Positions 1-12,731 are shown, numbered from the stretch's first letter. The stretch is DNA of 64,000 bases from Streptococcus merionis DSM 19192 (GCF_000380085.1 NZ_KB904540.1:23686-87685), one strand, 5' to 3'. Numbers and translations: made by a program. Notes: a model not told the origin generated them from the sequence alone.

Positions 1-1625
1 AATAGCGATTCTTTGTTCGCTCTCTCCGAATATTCAATGTAAAAATAGTTCGGTGAGAAGAAAGACTCGAATAAAGTGGCTAAATTTTCTCCCGTTGTTC
101 GCTGTTCATGCGATTGGTTTGCTTGCCGTGTTTTTTCAAACTGCTCAATTTTGTGTCTTATGTGGATCAGTTCATCTTCTTTCAGAAAGACTGACGTGGT
201 AAAGACTGGAATGTTGAAAATAAGATTAGAAAGATCGATTGATGAGATGATAAAATCAATGCCTTTGAGTTTTTCATCTGTAATCTCATAGTAACCAATC
301 ACATCACTGATGGTCACGTATTGCCGCAGTTCATTTTCGATCCGACTTCTTAGCATTTGCGCCGAACCATAACCTGTCGCACAAATGACTAAAACGTTAA
401 ATTTGAGCTGCTCCTTGAAGCGTTCTTGTGCAGCCATAAAGTGAAGCGCCACATAGGCGATTTCATCTTCTGATAGCGTGAAATCAACAAAAGATGGCAT
501 CGCATTTAGGGTCTTTTCAGCCAATTCAAAGGCTTGAGGATAATTAGCCTTTATATCTTCTAGTAACGGATTATCCAAGGTAATGCCACTGCTACTTCTT
601 AGATAAAGGGTCGCAAGATGGGTCAAAAGCCCTTCCATCAACTGAAAATCCTGTTGAACACTCAAGGCTTGGTCAGCAAAGATAAGCTCTAACGCTTGAC
701 TCAGTTCCTGCCGAATAGGTGACACCTGATCAGTATCATAGCTGTCACTTTCTAGCTTTCCTTTGGAAATCAGGTGAAGAGCGATGTAGGCTACTTCCTC
801 TTCTGGAAAGTCTAGTTTTGTGGCCAGACTAATGCGATCCATGATCCTCCTTGCGACACGAATTTCTGTATCGTGCTCTGGACCAACGACGTCATCGATA
901 GACGAGATGCGAAATCCTTCCGCCAAGCGTCGAATAGCAAGCGCTAAATGAACGACGAGATTTTGAATCACAAAATCTGATAGTTGTAAGCCTGCTTCTC
1001 GACACTCGTCCAAGACGATCACTGTCAAGGCTTCAAAATTGATTTTCCCATAAACCAGCTCTTCATCTACATAATGGTAAAGTGTCTGAAAAAAACCATT
1101 GCTGAAGAAATAATCCATGATAAAGCGCCGAATTTGTTGTTCTTCGCCTTTGACGTAGACGCCTTTATTGGCTTTGCTTTCGATTGTTAGCTGGTAAGGT
1201 TCAAGCACTTTTCTGATCCTTTTAAAATCACTAGAAAGTGTTGAGCGACTGACAAACAGCTCTTCTGCCAAATCATCAAAGTAGAGATTTTTTTGTTCCA
1301 ATAAGAGTTTATTGAGAATGTAACTATGGCGATCGTTGATATCAGTCGTGTCCTGAGAGGCAAAGAGTGCATCTGCTGAGCTAAATTGCTTGGCCAGTTT
1401 TTTGATCGATTCCTCATCTTCAAACTGCAACTGATACCCTTGCCCCTGCTTAGACACTAATGTAACACCTGAAAAGTCCTCTAGTTCCTGAGAGATGTTG
1501 CGCATATAGGTTCTGATGGTCCGATCAGAACATCCTAAAAGCTCTGCTAGTTCTAGACTTGTCGTAAAATCTTCCTTGTGTTTCAGCAAATGCTGAACAA
1601 GTATTTTTTCCTTGTTTGTAAGCAT
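1..1625 (-). CDS. PRD-domain PTS transcription regulator (LicR/MtlR/BglG type), 3' end outside window
   Basis: This reading frame is open from an ATG at 1625 to the window edge, so about 541 residues of a longer protein are seen. The N-terminus is a helix-turn-helix region, followed by a second HTH and two PRD modules with conserved His residues. Near the edge is an EIIB(Gat)-like domain with a phosphorylatable Cys at about residue 415 (ICATGYG). The family usually ends in an EIIA domain, which would lie beyond base 1. Such proteins activate PTS operons when phosphorylated by HPr or EII proteins. It follows the EIIB gene by 57 bp, with GGAGG before the start. I infer that it controls the adjacent beta-glucoside PTS and may bind the two TTTTCC/GGAAAA palindromes at 2068 and 3970. 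Confidence 0.88.
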   Translation of the reverse strand, partial: MLTNKEKILVQHLLKHKEDFTTSLELAELLGCSDRTIRTYMRNISQELEDFSGVTLVSKQGQGYQLQFEDEESIKKLAKQFSSADALFASQDTTDINDRHSYILNKLLLEQKNLYFDDLAEELFVSRSTLSSDFKRIRKVLEPYQLTIESKANKGVYVKGEEQQIRRFIMDYFFSNGFFQTLYHYVDEELVYGKINFEALTVIVLDECREAGLQLSDFVIQNLVVHLALAIRRLAEGFRISSIDDVVGPEHDTEIRVARRIMDRISLATKLDFPEEEVAYIALHLISKGKLESDSYDTDQVSPIRQELSQALELIFADQALSVQQDFQLMEGLLTHLATLYLRSSSGITLDNPLLEDIKANYPQAFELAEKTLNAMPSFVDFTLSEDEIAYVALHFMAAQERFKEQLKFNVLVICATGYGSAQMLRSRIENELRQYVTISDVIGYYEITDEKLKGIDFIISSIDLSNLIFNIPVFTTSVFLKEDELIHIRHKIEQFEKTRQANQSHEQRTTGENLATLFESFFSPNYFYIEYSERANKESL

Positions 1626-1682
1626 ATGATCTGCCTCCACTTCATTCAGTCAGATTTACAATACTATTTGTCAGGTCAAAAC

Positions 1683-1997
1683 TTAAATGTTTTCCAAAAT
1701 CAGATTAGCCATTTTTTCAATTCCCATTGGAATTGGGATATAGGCTTGCGGTGGAATTTGTGCAATTTTACGCCCCGCGCGCTCTGCCGCTTCTGAGAAT
1801 TGTTTGTAGTACATTTTTGTCTGTGGGCTGACAAGGTAGAGGTCAAAATCTCCTTTTTCAATCGCCTTGCCACCCTCATTTGCGTTAATCGCATCGACTT
1901 CAATATCATGACCTTTTGTCTTGAAATACTCCGTTGTTTTTTTCGCCATAAGAGATGAAGACATGCCTGCTGCACAGATAATTAATGCTTTTGCCAT
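1683..1997 (-). CDS. PTS lactose/cellobiose-family EIIB subunit
   Basis: A 104-residue cytoplasmic EIIB of the lactose/cellobiose/chitobiose PTS family. It receives phosphate from EIIA and passes it to the sugar bound by EIIC. The signature phosphocysteine loop is at the N-terminus (Cys8, in IICAAGMSSS). Length is normal for a free-standing EIIB. It lies between the broken 6-phospho-beta-glucosidase gene and the PRD regulator on the same strand. The matching EIIC and EIIA genes are not in this window and presumably lie beyond base 1. A promoter with a catabolite-repression site sits directly upstream (2031-2059). A second EIIB of the same family is at 39670-39981, in a complete operon. Confidence 0.9.
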   Translation of the reverse strand: MAKALIICAAGMSSSLMAKKTTEYFKTKGHDIEVDAINANEGGKAIEKGDFDLYLVSPQTKMYYKQFSEAAERAGRKIAQIPPQAYIPIPMGIEKMANLILENI

Positions 1998-2030
1998 AGT
2001 GATAGCTCCTTTTATTTATTTACTGATTCC

Positions 2031-2089
2031 AGTATAGGATAAAACGTTTTCATTGTGAAGTTAGCTTTTTTCCGTATTGATGCGGAAAA
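2031..2089 (-). promoter_or_regulatory. Promoter with cre site and candidate activator palindrome for the EIIB-regulator unit
   Basis: On the minus strand TTCACA (2054-2059) and TATACT (2031-2036) are separated by 17 bp. A 14-base cre-like sequence (2039-2052, TGAAAACGTTTTAT on the minus strand) lies in the spacer and differs from the CcpA consensus at one position. Immediately upstream of the -35 is a 22-bp dyad, TTTTCCG-N8-CGGAAAA (2068-2089). The same dyad pattern occurs before the 6-phospho-beta-glucosidase promoter at 3970-3991, which suggests an activator site. Sequence reading only. Confidence 0.6.
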
Positions 2090-2275
2090 GTTTCCTTATT
2101 GATTTTTAGAAGCAAGTCAGTCACCGCTCTAATTCGCACATAAGCTGGTGCTAAAACCTGTAAAATTGTTTTTTCTACTAAGGCTAATTCTCAATCGTTT
2201 CAATACAGCCTAAATCGGCCTAATTATACTCAACTTCAAATGGTGAGACAAACATCTCTCCCTTAACAAGACAAA

Positions 2276-3931
<1,656 letters not shown>

Positions 3932-3932
3932 T

Positions 3933-3991
3933 ATTATATCTCTTTGAAAGCGCAAACAACATGGACACTTTTTCCACAGCGATACGGAAAA
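3933..3991 (-). promoter_or_regulatory. Promoter, cre site and candidate activator palindrome for the 6-phospho-beta-glucosidase gene
   Basis: A minus-strand TATAAT is at 3933-3938 with no good -35 at 17 bp, as expected for an activated promoter. A cre-like sequence, TGAAAGCGCAAACA (3945-3958 on the plus strand), overlaps the spacer and matches the consensus at 13 of 14 positions. Just upstream is TTTTCCA-N8-CGGAAAA (3970-3991). The arrangement copies that at 2031-2089. Confidence 0.6.
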
Positions 3992-4027
3992 AAAGAGGAG
4001 CGAGACTCTCTTGTCCGCTCCCATTTA

Positions 4028-4345
4028 TCAAAAATTGAAAAACTTACGTGCTGACGACACGGAAAAATCTGCTGGTGCCAAACCGTAAACCTCTGTCATC
4101 AACTCTTTAATCCGTTTATCAGAAACCTGACTTTCAACGACTACTGTATTATCAACGCCTCCTGTCTTTTTGAAGGCTTCCTTGATCCGCGAGTCTTCAA
4201 AATCTGGAATACTCTGCCTATCTTTAAAAGAGATAACATAATCCCAAACACCTCCCACTGGGCGTGTTGAAAATAAATTCTTAAAAATCATATAGCCGAA
4301 AAAAGCAACAACAGCAACTACTAATAAACCAAACATGGCATCCAT
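4028..4345 (-). CDS. Small protein with one N-terminal membrane segment, function unknown
   Basis: I do not recognise this 105-residue protein. Residues about 4-22 form one hydrophobic segment, followed by a soluble region with mixed charge that ends in Phe-rich KFFNF. The ATG at 4345 is preferred because GAGAGGAG lies 9 bases upstream; an ATG nine bases earlier directly abuts that Shine-Dalgarno sequence. It has its own promoter (TTGACA/TAAGAT at 4492-4520) and a leader of about 140 bases, so it need not belong to the ABC operon upstream. The soluble part could face the cytoplasm or the outside; nothing in the sequence decides this. Confidence 0.7.
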   Translation of the reverse strand: MDAMFGLLVVAVVAFFGYMIFKNLFSTRPVGGVWDYVISFKDRQSIPDFEDSRIKEAFKKTGGVDNTVVVESQVSDKRIKELMTEVYGLAPADFSVSSARKFFNF

Positions 4346-4520
4346 CTTAAACATCTCCTCTCAATCATATAACAGTTACACCATTTGTAAAAAAATCGGC
4401 GGATCCGTAAAGCAAGGATAGCCCGGTTGGAGACAAACGGATAAAACCATTTCACACCTCAACACAGTCTAACAAACTAATATATAAGAGTATCTTAACA
4501 AACTTATCAGCCATTGTCAA
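4346..4520 (-). promoter_or_regulatory. Promoter and structured leader of the small membrane protein gene
   Basis: Minus-strand TTGACA (4515-4520) and TAAGAT (4492-4497) are 17 bp apart. The leader RNA contains ATCCGT and ACGGAT segments that can pair, closing a loop of about 28 bases, followed by CCGCCGA and a run of seven U. That looks like an attenuator-type arrangement, but I cannot match it to a named RNA family. Confidence 0.5.
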
Positions 4521-4565
4521 TCGCAAAATTTTCCGCATCTCTTGACGCGGCAAGCCCTTCCTTTC

Positions 4566-5324
4566 TTACTCAAAAAACTGATAGTAATCCGCCAAGGTCA
4601 TGCTGGCCTTCTCAGCAGTATTAAGGTCTTTGATAATCTGGCCGTCTTTCATCACAATCAGGCGATTACCATACTTGAGGGCATCTTCCATATGATGGGT
4701 TATCATCAGAGCTGTCAGCTGATCTTCTGTGACGAAATTTTCCGTCAATGCCATGAGGGACTGACTAGTCTTAGGGTCAAGGGCTGCGGTATGTTCATCC
4801 AGCAGCAAAAGCTCTGGTCGTTTGATAGTGGCCATCAGTAAGCTCAGGGCCTGTCGTTGTCCGCCAGACAAAAGCCCTGTCGGCGTTTCCAAATGCTTTT
4901 CCAGTCCATTGCCAGTCCTTGCAAGTAGAGCAAGAAAGGTATCGCTGTGAGCTGCTAATTGGCGGGAAATCAAGCCGCGTCTCTCGCCACGATATTTGGC
5001 AATCAGCAAGTTTTCGCCTACCGTCATCCGAGGGGCAGTCCCCATTTTAGGGTCTTGAAAGACGCGGGCCAGATGTTTAGCCCGTTTTTCCGCTGACCAA
5101 TTGGTCACATTTTCACCCAAGATGCGGACCTGACCACTGGTTAAGCGCAGAGTCCCTGCAATGGCGTTAAAGAGGGTGGATTTTCCAGCACCATTGCCAC
5201 CTAAAATAGTGATAAAATCATGCTCACGAATGGTCAAATTGACACCGTCAAGTATCACTTTTTGTTCATTAAAGCCATTCTGGACAATCTTAGTGGCATC
5301 TATTAATTCGATTACTGCTGTCAT
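4566..5324 (-). CDS. ABC transporter ATP-binding protein of the TrpX-type importer
   Basis: A 252-residue ABC ATPase. It shows Walker A GGNGAGKST (residues about 43-51), the signature LSGGQRQAL, Walker B LLLLDEHTA and the switch His in ITHHMED. The substitution of H for P after the Walker B Glu (DEHTAALD) is typical of the ATPases paired with CD1989/TrpX-type transporters. It overlaps the permease stop by 4 bases (ATGA) and is the last gene of the three-gene operon. It energises import of the substrate captured by the 6291-7298 protein; the Trp-type T-box upstream suggests an aromatic amino acid. Confidence 0.9.
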   Translation of the reverse strand: MTAVIELIDATKIVQNGFNEQKVILDGVNLTIREHDFITILGGNGAGKSTLFNAIAGTLRLTSGQVRILGENVTNWSAEKRAKHLARVFQDPKMGTAPRMTVGENLLIAKYRGERRGLISRQLAAHSDTFLALLARTGNGLEKHLETPTGLLSGGQRQALSLLMATIKRPELLLLDEHTAALDPKTSQSLMALTENFVTEDQLTALMITHHMEDALKYGNRLIVMKDGQIIKDLNTAEKASMTLADYYQFFE

Positions 5325-6184
5325 TTGCTCAAACTCACCCCCTTAAAGAATTTAGACTTCAACTCCGGAATCATAAGGCAAACAGCCAAGATCAAGGCTG
5401 AATAAATACGGAGGTAGCTCGTGTTAAAGCCGAGACTGATAACAGCCAAGATCAGAAACTGATAGGCAATCGCCCCTACCGCAATCGTTATCAAACGCTC
5501 CAGCATGGTCAAGTTGGAAAACATCACCTCACCGATGATAAGACTAGCTAGACCAATAACAATAACCCCAATTCCCCGAGACACGTCCGCATACCCCTCC
5601 TGCTGAGCAACAAGAGCGCCTGCCAAGGCTACGATACCATTTGATAAAACCAAACCCATCAGCTCCATCTTATCTGTATTGATCCCAAACGATTGAGCCA
5701 TATCACGGTTATCACCTGTTGCAATGTAAGCTTGCCCTAGGCGAGTGCCTAAAAAAGTAATCATAAGCCCAATAACCAAAACAACAGCGATCAAACCGAG
5801 GACGAGTTCGTTAGTATCGGGTGCAAAGGGCAGATAATCCTGCGCTACCTTGTGGTTAAGCAGTCCAAGATTCGCCCGCCCCATCACCATGAGAATAATG
5901 GAGTGACATGAGGTCATAACTAAAATTCCTGAAAGGAGCGTGGGAATTTTTCCTTTGGTGTAAAGAAGCCCTGACACAAAGCCTGCCAAACAGCCTGCCA
6001 AAATAGCCACCAAAGTTGCTAGAAAAGGATTGACTCCTCTGGTAATTAAAGTTACAGCCACTGCACCCCCCAGAGGAAAGGAACCCTCGGTCGTCATATC
6101 TGGAAAATTCAAAATCCGAAAGGTCATAAAGATTCCCAGACCTAAAATAGTCCAGAGAAGACCTTGTGAAATAGTTGAGATCAT
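5321..6184 (-). CDS. ABC transporter permease of the TrpX-type importer
   Basis: A 287-residue polytopic membrane protein with about eight hydrophobic segments. It is of the branched-chain-permease-like fold (LivH/BPD_transp_2) that serves TrpX/vanX-type substrate-binding proteins. The N-terminus ISTISQGLLWTILGLGIF and the segment MTTEGSFPLGGAVAVTLI are characteristic of this subgroup. It lies between the ATPase and the substrate-binding protein, 106 bp downstream of the latter, and forms the membrane channel of the importer. There is only one permease gene, so it probably acts as a homodimer. Confidence 0.88.
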   Translation of the reverse strand: MISTISQGLLWTILGLGIFMTFRILNFPDMTTEGSFPLGGAVAVTLITRGVNPFLATLVAILAGCLAGFVSGLLYTKGKIPTLLSGILVMTSCHSIILMVMGRANLGLLNHKVAQDYLPFAPDTNELVLGLIAVVLVIGLMITFLGTRLGQAYIATGDNRDMAQSFGINTDKMELMGLVLSNGIVALAGALVAQQEGYADVSRGIGVIVIGLASLIIGEVMFSNLTMLERLITIAVGAIAYQFLILAVISLGFNTSYLRIYSALILAVCLMIPELKSKFFKGVSLSK

Positions 6185-6290
6185 GTCTTACTCCTCTTTA
6201 TAGTGATTCCGTCTAAAAATGATGTAAGTCCTCAATATTGGTTAAACACTGTGACAAGTCAAAATACTGTTTATAAACTGAACCGCTATG

Positions 6291-7298
6291 CTATTCAATA
6301 ATTGTCGTTGCTTTTTCCAGCAAGCTAGCTGGAATCGTCAAGCCAAGCTCTTCGGCTACTTTTTTGTTAACCACAATGGTTCCTTCGCTGAAGATTTCCA
6401 CTGGTGTTTTCGCTGGGTCAGCTCCATTTAGAACTGCTGCGACCATTTTGCCAGTTGCCACCCCCAAATCAAATTGGCTGAGGGTGACAGAGGCGATCCC
6501 CCCTTCTTCTACCATGGTTTCAACACTGGTGTAGACTGGTTTTTTAGCCTCTTTGGCAGCTGATATTACCGTCGGAAAGGCTGATGCAATGGTGTTGTCC
6601 GTTGGTGTCCATACAGCATCTACTTTTGGCAACATAGCTGTGACCGTGGTCGCAATTTCATTGGTTGATGGCACAGCATAAGGGACTACAGTATAGTCAG
6701 CACGTTCTGCTGCTTCTGTGAAAGCCTCTACCTGAGACAGAGAATTATCTTCGCTGCTAGAGTAGAGCACACCGATTGTTTTGGCGTCTGGTGTGATGGC
6801 CTGAATGAGCTCTACCGTGTCCGCAACAGGTGTCGCGTCCGATACACCTGTGATATTGCCACCAGGTTTTTTCAAGTCAGTCACAAGGTTAGCACCGACT
6901 GGATCGGTTACCGCTCCCATGATAACTGGAATATCCTTGGTCGCATTGGCCAAACCTTGAGCTGCTGGCGTTGCAATTCCGATGAGAGCTGCATTTTTGT
7001 CAGCGACCAGTTTCTCGCTCATCTTTTGAATCTGGCTTTGGTCCGCTTCAGCGTTCATAAAGTTGATGGTTAAATTATCACCTTTTTGATACCCCTCATC
7101 TGCCAAACCCTGCTCAATACCACGGTAAATTTCATCTAAAGATTCGTGAGTGACAAATTGTAAAACACCGATAGTCTTGTGTTCTGAATTCGTCGCTTGG
7201 CTATTTCCCTTTGTTCCTGAAAGACTTGTAAAACCAAGATAGGCTACGACAAAAACCGCAAGTGCTGCTAGGACTGCCAATAATTTCTTGTTTTTCAT
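6291..7298 (-). CDS. trpX: ABC transporter substrate-binding protein, TrpX family (probable tryptophan/aromatic importer)
   Basis: A 335-residue binding protein of the ABC_sub_bind family. An ATG at 7298 is chosen because GGAGG stands 8 bases before it. Residues 1-23 form a hydrophobic export or anchor segment. No lipobox Cys is visible, so it is probably held by this uncleaved segment, unlike most Gram-positive binding proteins. The mature part has typical family blocks: KTIGVLQFVTHESLDEI, PVIMGAVTDPVGANLV and WTPTDNTI. The gene heads the operon with the permease and ATPase and sits behind a T-box leader, which ties expression to uncharged tRNA. Tryptophan is the likely substrate by family and by a TGG in the leader, but this is inference. 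Confidence 0.85.
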   Translation of the reverse strand: MKNKKLLAVLAALAVFVVAYLGFTSLSGTKGNSQATNSEHKTIGVLQFVTHESLDEIYRGIEQGLADEGYQKGDNLTINFMNAEADQSQIQKMSEKLVADKNAALIGIATPAAQGLANATKDIPVIMGAVTDPVGANLVTDLKKPGGNITGVSDATPVADTVELIQAITPDAKTIGVLYSSSEDNSLSQVEAFTEAAERADYTVVPYAVPSTNEIATTVTAMLPKVDAVWTPTDNTIASAFPTVISAAKEAKKPVYTSVETMVEEGGIASVTLSQFDLGVATGKMVAAVLNGADPAKTPVEIFSEGTIVVNKKVAEELGLTIPASLLEKATTIIE

Positions 7299-7380
7299 AA
7301 GATTTTCCTCCAAATATGACTTGTTTTTTGAATTTTAACACCAGAAACATCGTTCTCACATACGTTCGAACTGCATTCAC

Positions 7381-7604
7381 ACGCTTAGCTTGACCATTTC
7401 TGGTCAAACTCGCAAGTCTTGATTGGACTTGCTAAGCGTCTGACTAACTCCCTTGAAAAATAATATCGATTTTTCAAGATCACGTCGCAATGCCTAAGCT
7501 CTACGACGTTACCAAGTAACGTGTAATCACTAAGCTAGTTTGGATCATAGGCTTTGCTTAGGCAAACCTATGTCAATGTTTCTAAGCTCCGCTCTAACGA
7601 GCTT
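7381..7604 (-). promoter_or_regulatory. Chain of hairpins in the trpX mRNA between the T-box terminator and the start codon
   Basis: Six or seven short inverted repeats follow one another. They include AAGCTC/GAGCTT (7584-7604), CATAGG...CCTATG (7546-7572), CGTTAC-caa-GTAACG (7507-7521), ACGTCG/CGACGT (7482-7509) and CTTGAAAAAT.../...ATTTTTCAAG (7452-7478). A three-way junction spans 7381-7439: the outer arms ACGCTTA/TAAGCGT enclose GCAAGTC/GACTTGC and TTGACCA-GAAA-TGGTCAA (minus-strand reading). No coding frame fits. This lies downstream of the T-box terminator and so is present only in read-through mRNA. Confidence 0.6.
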
Positions 7605-7620
7605 ATTTCGCTAAAAACCA

Positions 7621-7907
7621 TAGAAAAAACCCTCACTTTCCTTAAGGAAAGTGAGGGCGATAGGACCGCGGTGCCACCTCATTTGATGGCTATATCTAGA
7701 ATCAGCCATCATCTCAATCTTGTCAAACAACAAGTTGCACGGTAAGGGGTGCGCACCGAATTCCTATGTGTTAGAATTCATTATAAGTATCAGCCCAATT
7801 TTCATACACAAACGCTACTTGTTCACAATCACCACAAGCTCCCTGAAAACATTTCTGTATTACTTTTCTGATAGGGCTATTATAGGTTAGATTTTTATCT
7901 TTGTCAA
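7621..7907 (-). promoter_or_regulatory. T-box riboswitch with promoter, upstream of the trpX operon
   Basis: A minus-strand promoter TTGACA (7902-7907), 17 bp, TATAAT (7879-7884) starts a leader. The leader contains the T-box sequence GAGGTGGCACCGCGG (7666-7680) and, directly after it, a perfect intrinsic terminator (CCCTCACTTTCC-ttaa-GGAAAGTGAGGG, 7630-7657, followed by T6). T-boxes read the charging state of a tRNA through a specifier codon in stem I. A TGG followed by G lies in the stem I region (near 7800), consistent with tRNA(Trp) and with the TrpX transporter downstream. The specifier assignment is less certain than the T-box itself. Confidence 0.88.
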
Positions 7908-7956
7908 TCATTTTCTATTTATTTTTTTAAAAATAATCACTTTTTGCGAACGATGG

Positions 7957-9918
7957 CTAGAAGGAACCGCCACCACCGCCTCCTCCACCTCCAGAAAAGC
8001 CGCCTGATGAGAAACCACCACCACTTCCTCCACTGCCGCCAGAGGAAACATTGAAATTGCTAGCTGCACGTGCACTACTGATATCCTGTGTAAAGCCACC
8101 AGTTCGCGCACTTAGATGCGGCATATAGCCCCGATAGACATAGGCGTTGAGATCAGGATTTGGAATTTGAATGTTGTATTTCTTAAGAACGCGGCTAACT
8201 TCCTTGGCATAGCCAAACAAAGTAGCATAGACTAAAATACGATTCCACAGCACGATCGCTCCCAACTCTGTCTTGTCAAATCGGCCAATGTCGCGCAGCA
8301 TGTTTTTAAAGGATTCCCAAAGTTGGTACTGTTCGAGACCTGCTTCCGTCAAGATGCCGTCGTGGATTAATTGGCTCTTACTACTGTAGAGACCAACTAG
8401 CACAACAAAGGACACCGCTAAAATCAGCACTAGCATCCAGACATGGGTTTCAAAGAAAAATAGGAGACCGAAATAGGCGAGTAAGGTTAGCATAAAGACA
8501 ATCGCAGTGAATCTACCGATTGCTCCCATGTCCTTCTTCTTATTGGCCGTTAGATTGCGATAATAGGGTTTGAGCCCGAGTTCATTTTTCTCATTTTCCA
8601 CGACTTGTCGCAATTTCTTAAAGGCTGTGTTATAGGTTTTGACCAGCTGACGCCCACTTTCACGAATAGCTTTTTCCTGACTCTTTCGTTTCGTTTGAAT
8701 GACATTTTGCTCTGCAGAGAAATCTTTGAAAAGATGTTCCATTGGAAGGGTTCTTTCTTTTCCAAAAGCCATATCCAAAAAGACACGCTCGGATGGGCTG
8801 ATGCCCCTGTCTGTTTTATAGGTCAATGTTGCTGAATTACCTTGCTCAGAAATACCGAGGTTTCCTCGGTCAATCAAATCAAGAATAGTTGCTTGCGAGA
8901 TGTGGTCAAAATCAATCTTTGCCTTGTTAGATGATGCGGGGTTGACATCGCGTATATCAACATTATAAATGATTCTAGCGACTAACATTGGTCGCAAATC
9001 ACTTGGAGCCTCATAGAGGCGCGTATCTTTGAGCATCTTCGTCCGAAGGTCGATCTTATTTCGAAACCTTATCCAGCGACTGCTATCAATGCCACAGGCA
9101 ATCAGAGCAACCATAGGTAAAACTCCATAGACCGTGATTTTTACAAGATTCGAATAGCGTTTAATATTAGCTTCTGTTTGCTGGTAGCTGGCCAGATTAT
9201 TTTCCGAATAAAAGGCTCCCGAATCTAGTCCAGATAAAATACCACTGTCCCAATACCCATGGAGTTCTAACCTTTTCTCGCTCCCCAATCGGTTAAGGGT
9301 GATCTGATAATCTTGACCGTATTTAGTGACAGCCGCTGCTTCCTTCAGATAACCTGTATGAACAGCCATTTGACTGTCTTGATAGTCTGGCGCTGTAATG
9401 CGGATGCTGATATTGTTTAAGGGCACTTCCCAATCACTGATAGGCACCCAGTTAAGCTCAGCAATGTCCTGATAAGGAAAGAGCATATTTTGAATCGGCC
9501 AGCTCACTTGAATTTTGACAACGTCACCATCTTTTACACGATTATAGATCTTCAGGCGGTAGCCATCACCTATATTTTCAAAAGTGACCTTTCCAGACTC
9601 TTCCAACTCATCTGGATAACTTGTGCTAACTAATTGACCGTTCTTATAGACCCGATACTGGAGCTGACCTTCTATACCAAATCCATCAGGCATGTTACCT
9701 GCGGTTCCCAAACTCACATACTGGCCGTTATAGGTGTCCTCATACTTATAAACCAGCTCTTGCTCAAAAGTTGCTGAGTTATCTTCCTTGATTGTCAAAT
9801 GTCCCTTGTACTGAGTGACCTCATAGGCTCTCGCTGATTGGACACCGCAAAAAAGCAGCAAAAACGAGAAAGTCATAGCTAGTATCATCGGAAAGATGGT
9901 TTTGTTGTGAGAAGTCAT
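7957..9918 (-). CDS. DUF2207-family membrane protein with glycine-rich C-terminal tail
   Basis: A 653-residue protein with a Sec-type signal peptide (residues about 1-31, ending ARA). A large extracytoplasmic domain follows (residues about 32-255, predicted beta-rich, containing ISDWEVPLNNISI). Then come a membrane segment (about 262-280), a soluble region (about 285-470), two further membrane segments (about 475-525) and a second soluble region. The tail after residue 620 is Gly/Ser-rich and ends in a run of nine Gly before SF, as is usual in this family. The function of DUF2207 proteins is not established. It stands alone between the T-box promoter and atpC. Confidence 0.82.
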   Translation of the reverse strand: MTSHNKTIFPMILAMTFSFLLLFCGVQSARAYEVTQYKGHLTIKEDNSATFEQELVYKYEDTYNGQYVSLGTAGNMPDGFGIEGQLQYRVYKNGQLVSTSYPDELEESGKVTFENIGDGYRLKIYNRVKDGDVVKIQVSWPIQNMLFPYQDIAELNWVPISDWEVPLNNISIRITAPDYQDSQMAVHTGYLKEAAAVTKYGQDYQITLNRLGSEKRLELHGYWDSGILSGLDSGAFYSENNLASYQQTEANIKRYSNLVKITVYGVLPMVALIACGIDSSRWIRFRNKIDLRTKMLKDTRLYEAPSDLRPMLVARIIYNVDIRDVNPASSNKAKIDFDHISQATILDLIDRGNLGISEQGNSATLTYKTDRGISPSERVFLDMAFGKERTLPMEHLFKDFSAEQNVIQTKRKSQEKAIRESGRQLVKTYNTAFKKLRQVVENEKNELGLKPYYRNLTANKKKDMGAIGRFTAIVFMLTLLAYFGLLFFFETHVWMLVLILAVSFVVLVGLYSSKSQLIHDGILTEAGLEQYQLWESFKNMLRDIGRFDKTELGAIVLWNRILVYATLFGYAKEVSRVLKKYNIQIPNPDLNAYVYRGYMPHLSARTGGFTQDISSARAASNFNVSSGGSGGSGGGFSSGGFSGGGGGGGGGSF

Positions 9919-10002
9919 TTAACACTTCCTCCGTCGGTCAAAAATATAGACTAATATAGCGGGACAGACAAGCATGATGGCTCACTTCATTTTTGGTTTA
10001 TT

Positions 10003-10419
10003 CTAATGCTTGCTGACATGAATCCGATTGATGGCGCGTTGTAAAGCTACACGGGCACGACGGGCTTGGTCTGCTGAATGGGTTTCTTCAGCCTCCTGCA
10101 ATTCCTGCTCAGCCACCATCTTAGCACGCTCAGCACGGCTAACATCAATGTCACGTTCGCGCTCAGCAGCATCCGACACAATGGTAATCAGATCATTAGA
10201 TACTTCCATAACACCGCCATTAACTGCAATCCAGTCCACATGGTTGACGTCATCAATCCGACGGACCTTGATCTCAGCAATATCCAGCGGTGCAATGAGA
10301 TTTGAATGCCCAGGGAAAATTCCCATCTCACCAACAGTTGTCTTACACTGGACATAGGTCGCATGGTGATCGTATCTGATGCCATCAGGAGTAACGATTT
10401 GAACGTTCATCTGCTTCAT
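10003..10419 (-). CDS. atpC: F0F1 ATP synthase subunit epsilon
   Basis: A 138-residue epsilon subunit of the F1 central stalk. It couples rotation to the beta subunits and can inhibit hydrolysis. It has the N-terminal beta-sandwich ([23 protein letters not shown]) and the C-terminal helical hairpin rich in Ala, Glu and Arg ([16 protein letters not shown]). The ATG at 10419 has GAGGTG just upstream. It is the last gene of the atp operon and begins 11 bp after atpD. I see no strong terminator before the next gene. Confidence 0.96.
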   Translation of the reverse strand: MKQMNVQIVTPDGIRYDHHATYVQCKTTVGEMGIFPGHSNLIAPLDIAEIKVRRIDDVNHVDWIAVNGGVMEVSNDLITIVSDAAERERDIDVSRAERAKMVAEQELQEAEETHSADQARRARVALQRAINRIHVSKH

Positions 10420-10429
10420 AGGTCACCTC

Positions 10430-12731
<2,302 letters not shown>

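Noticed and set aside
1187..1423. A 78-codon minus-strand frame in the middle of the PRD regulator
   Set aside because: It lies in a different frame inside a gene that is open from 1625 to the window edge with clear domains.
7381..7604. Possible CRISPR-like array of short palindromes
   Set aside because: The hairpins differ in sequence and spacing; there is no repeated unit and no cas gene.
7554..7745. A 63-codon plus-strand frame over the T-box
   Set aside because: It covers the terminator and T-box sequence of the opposite strand and has no start signals.
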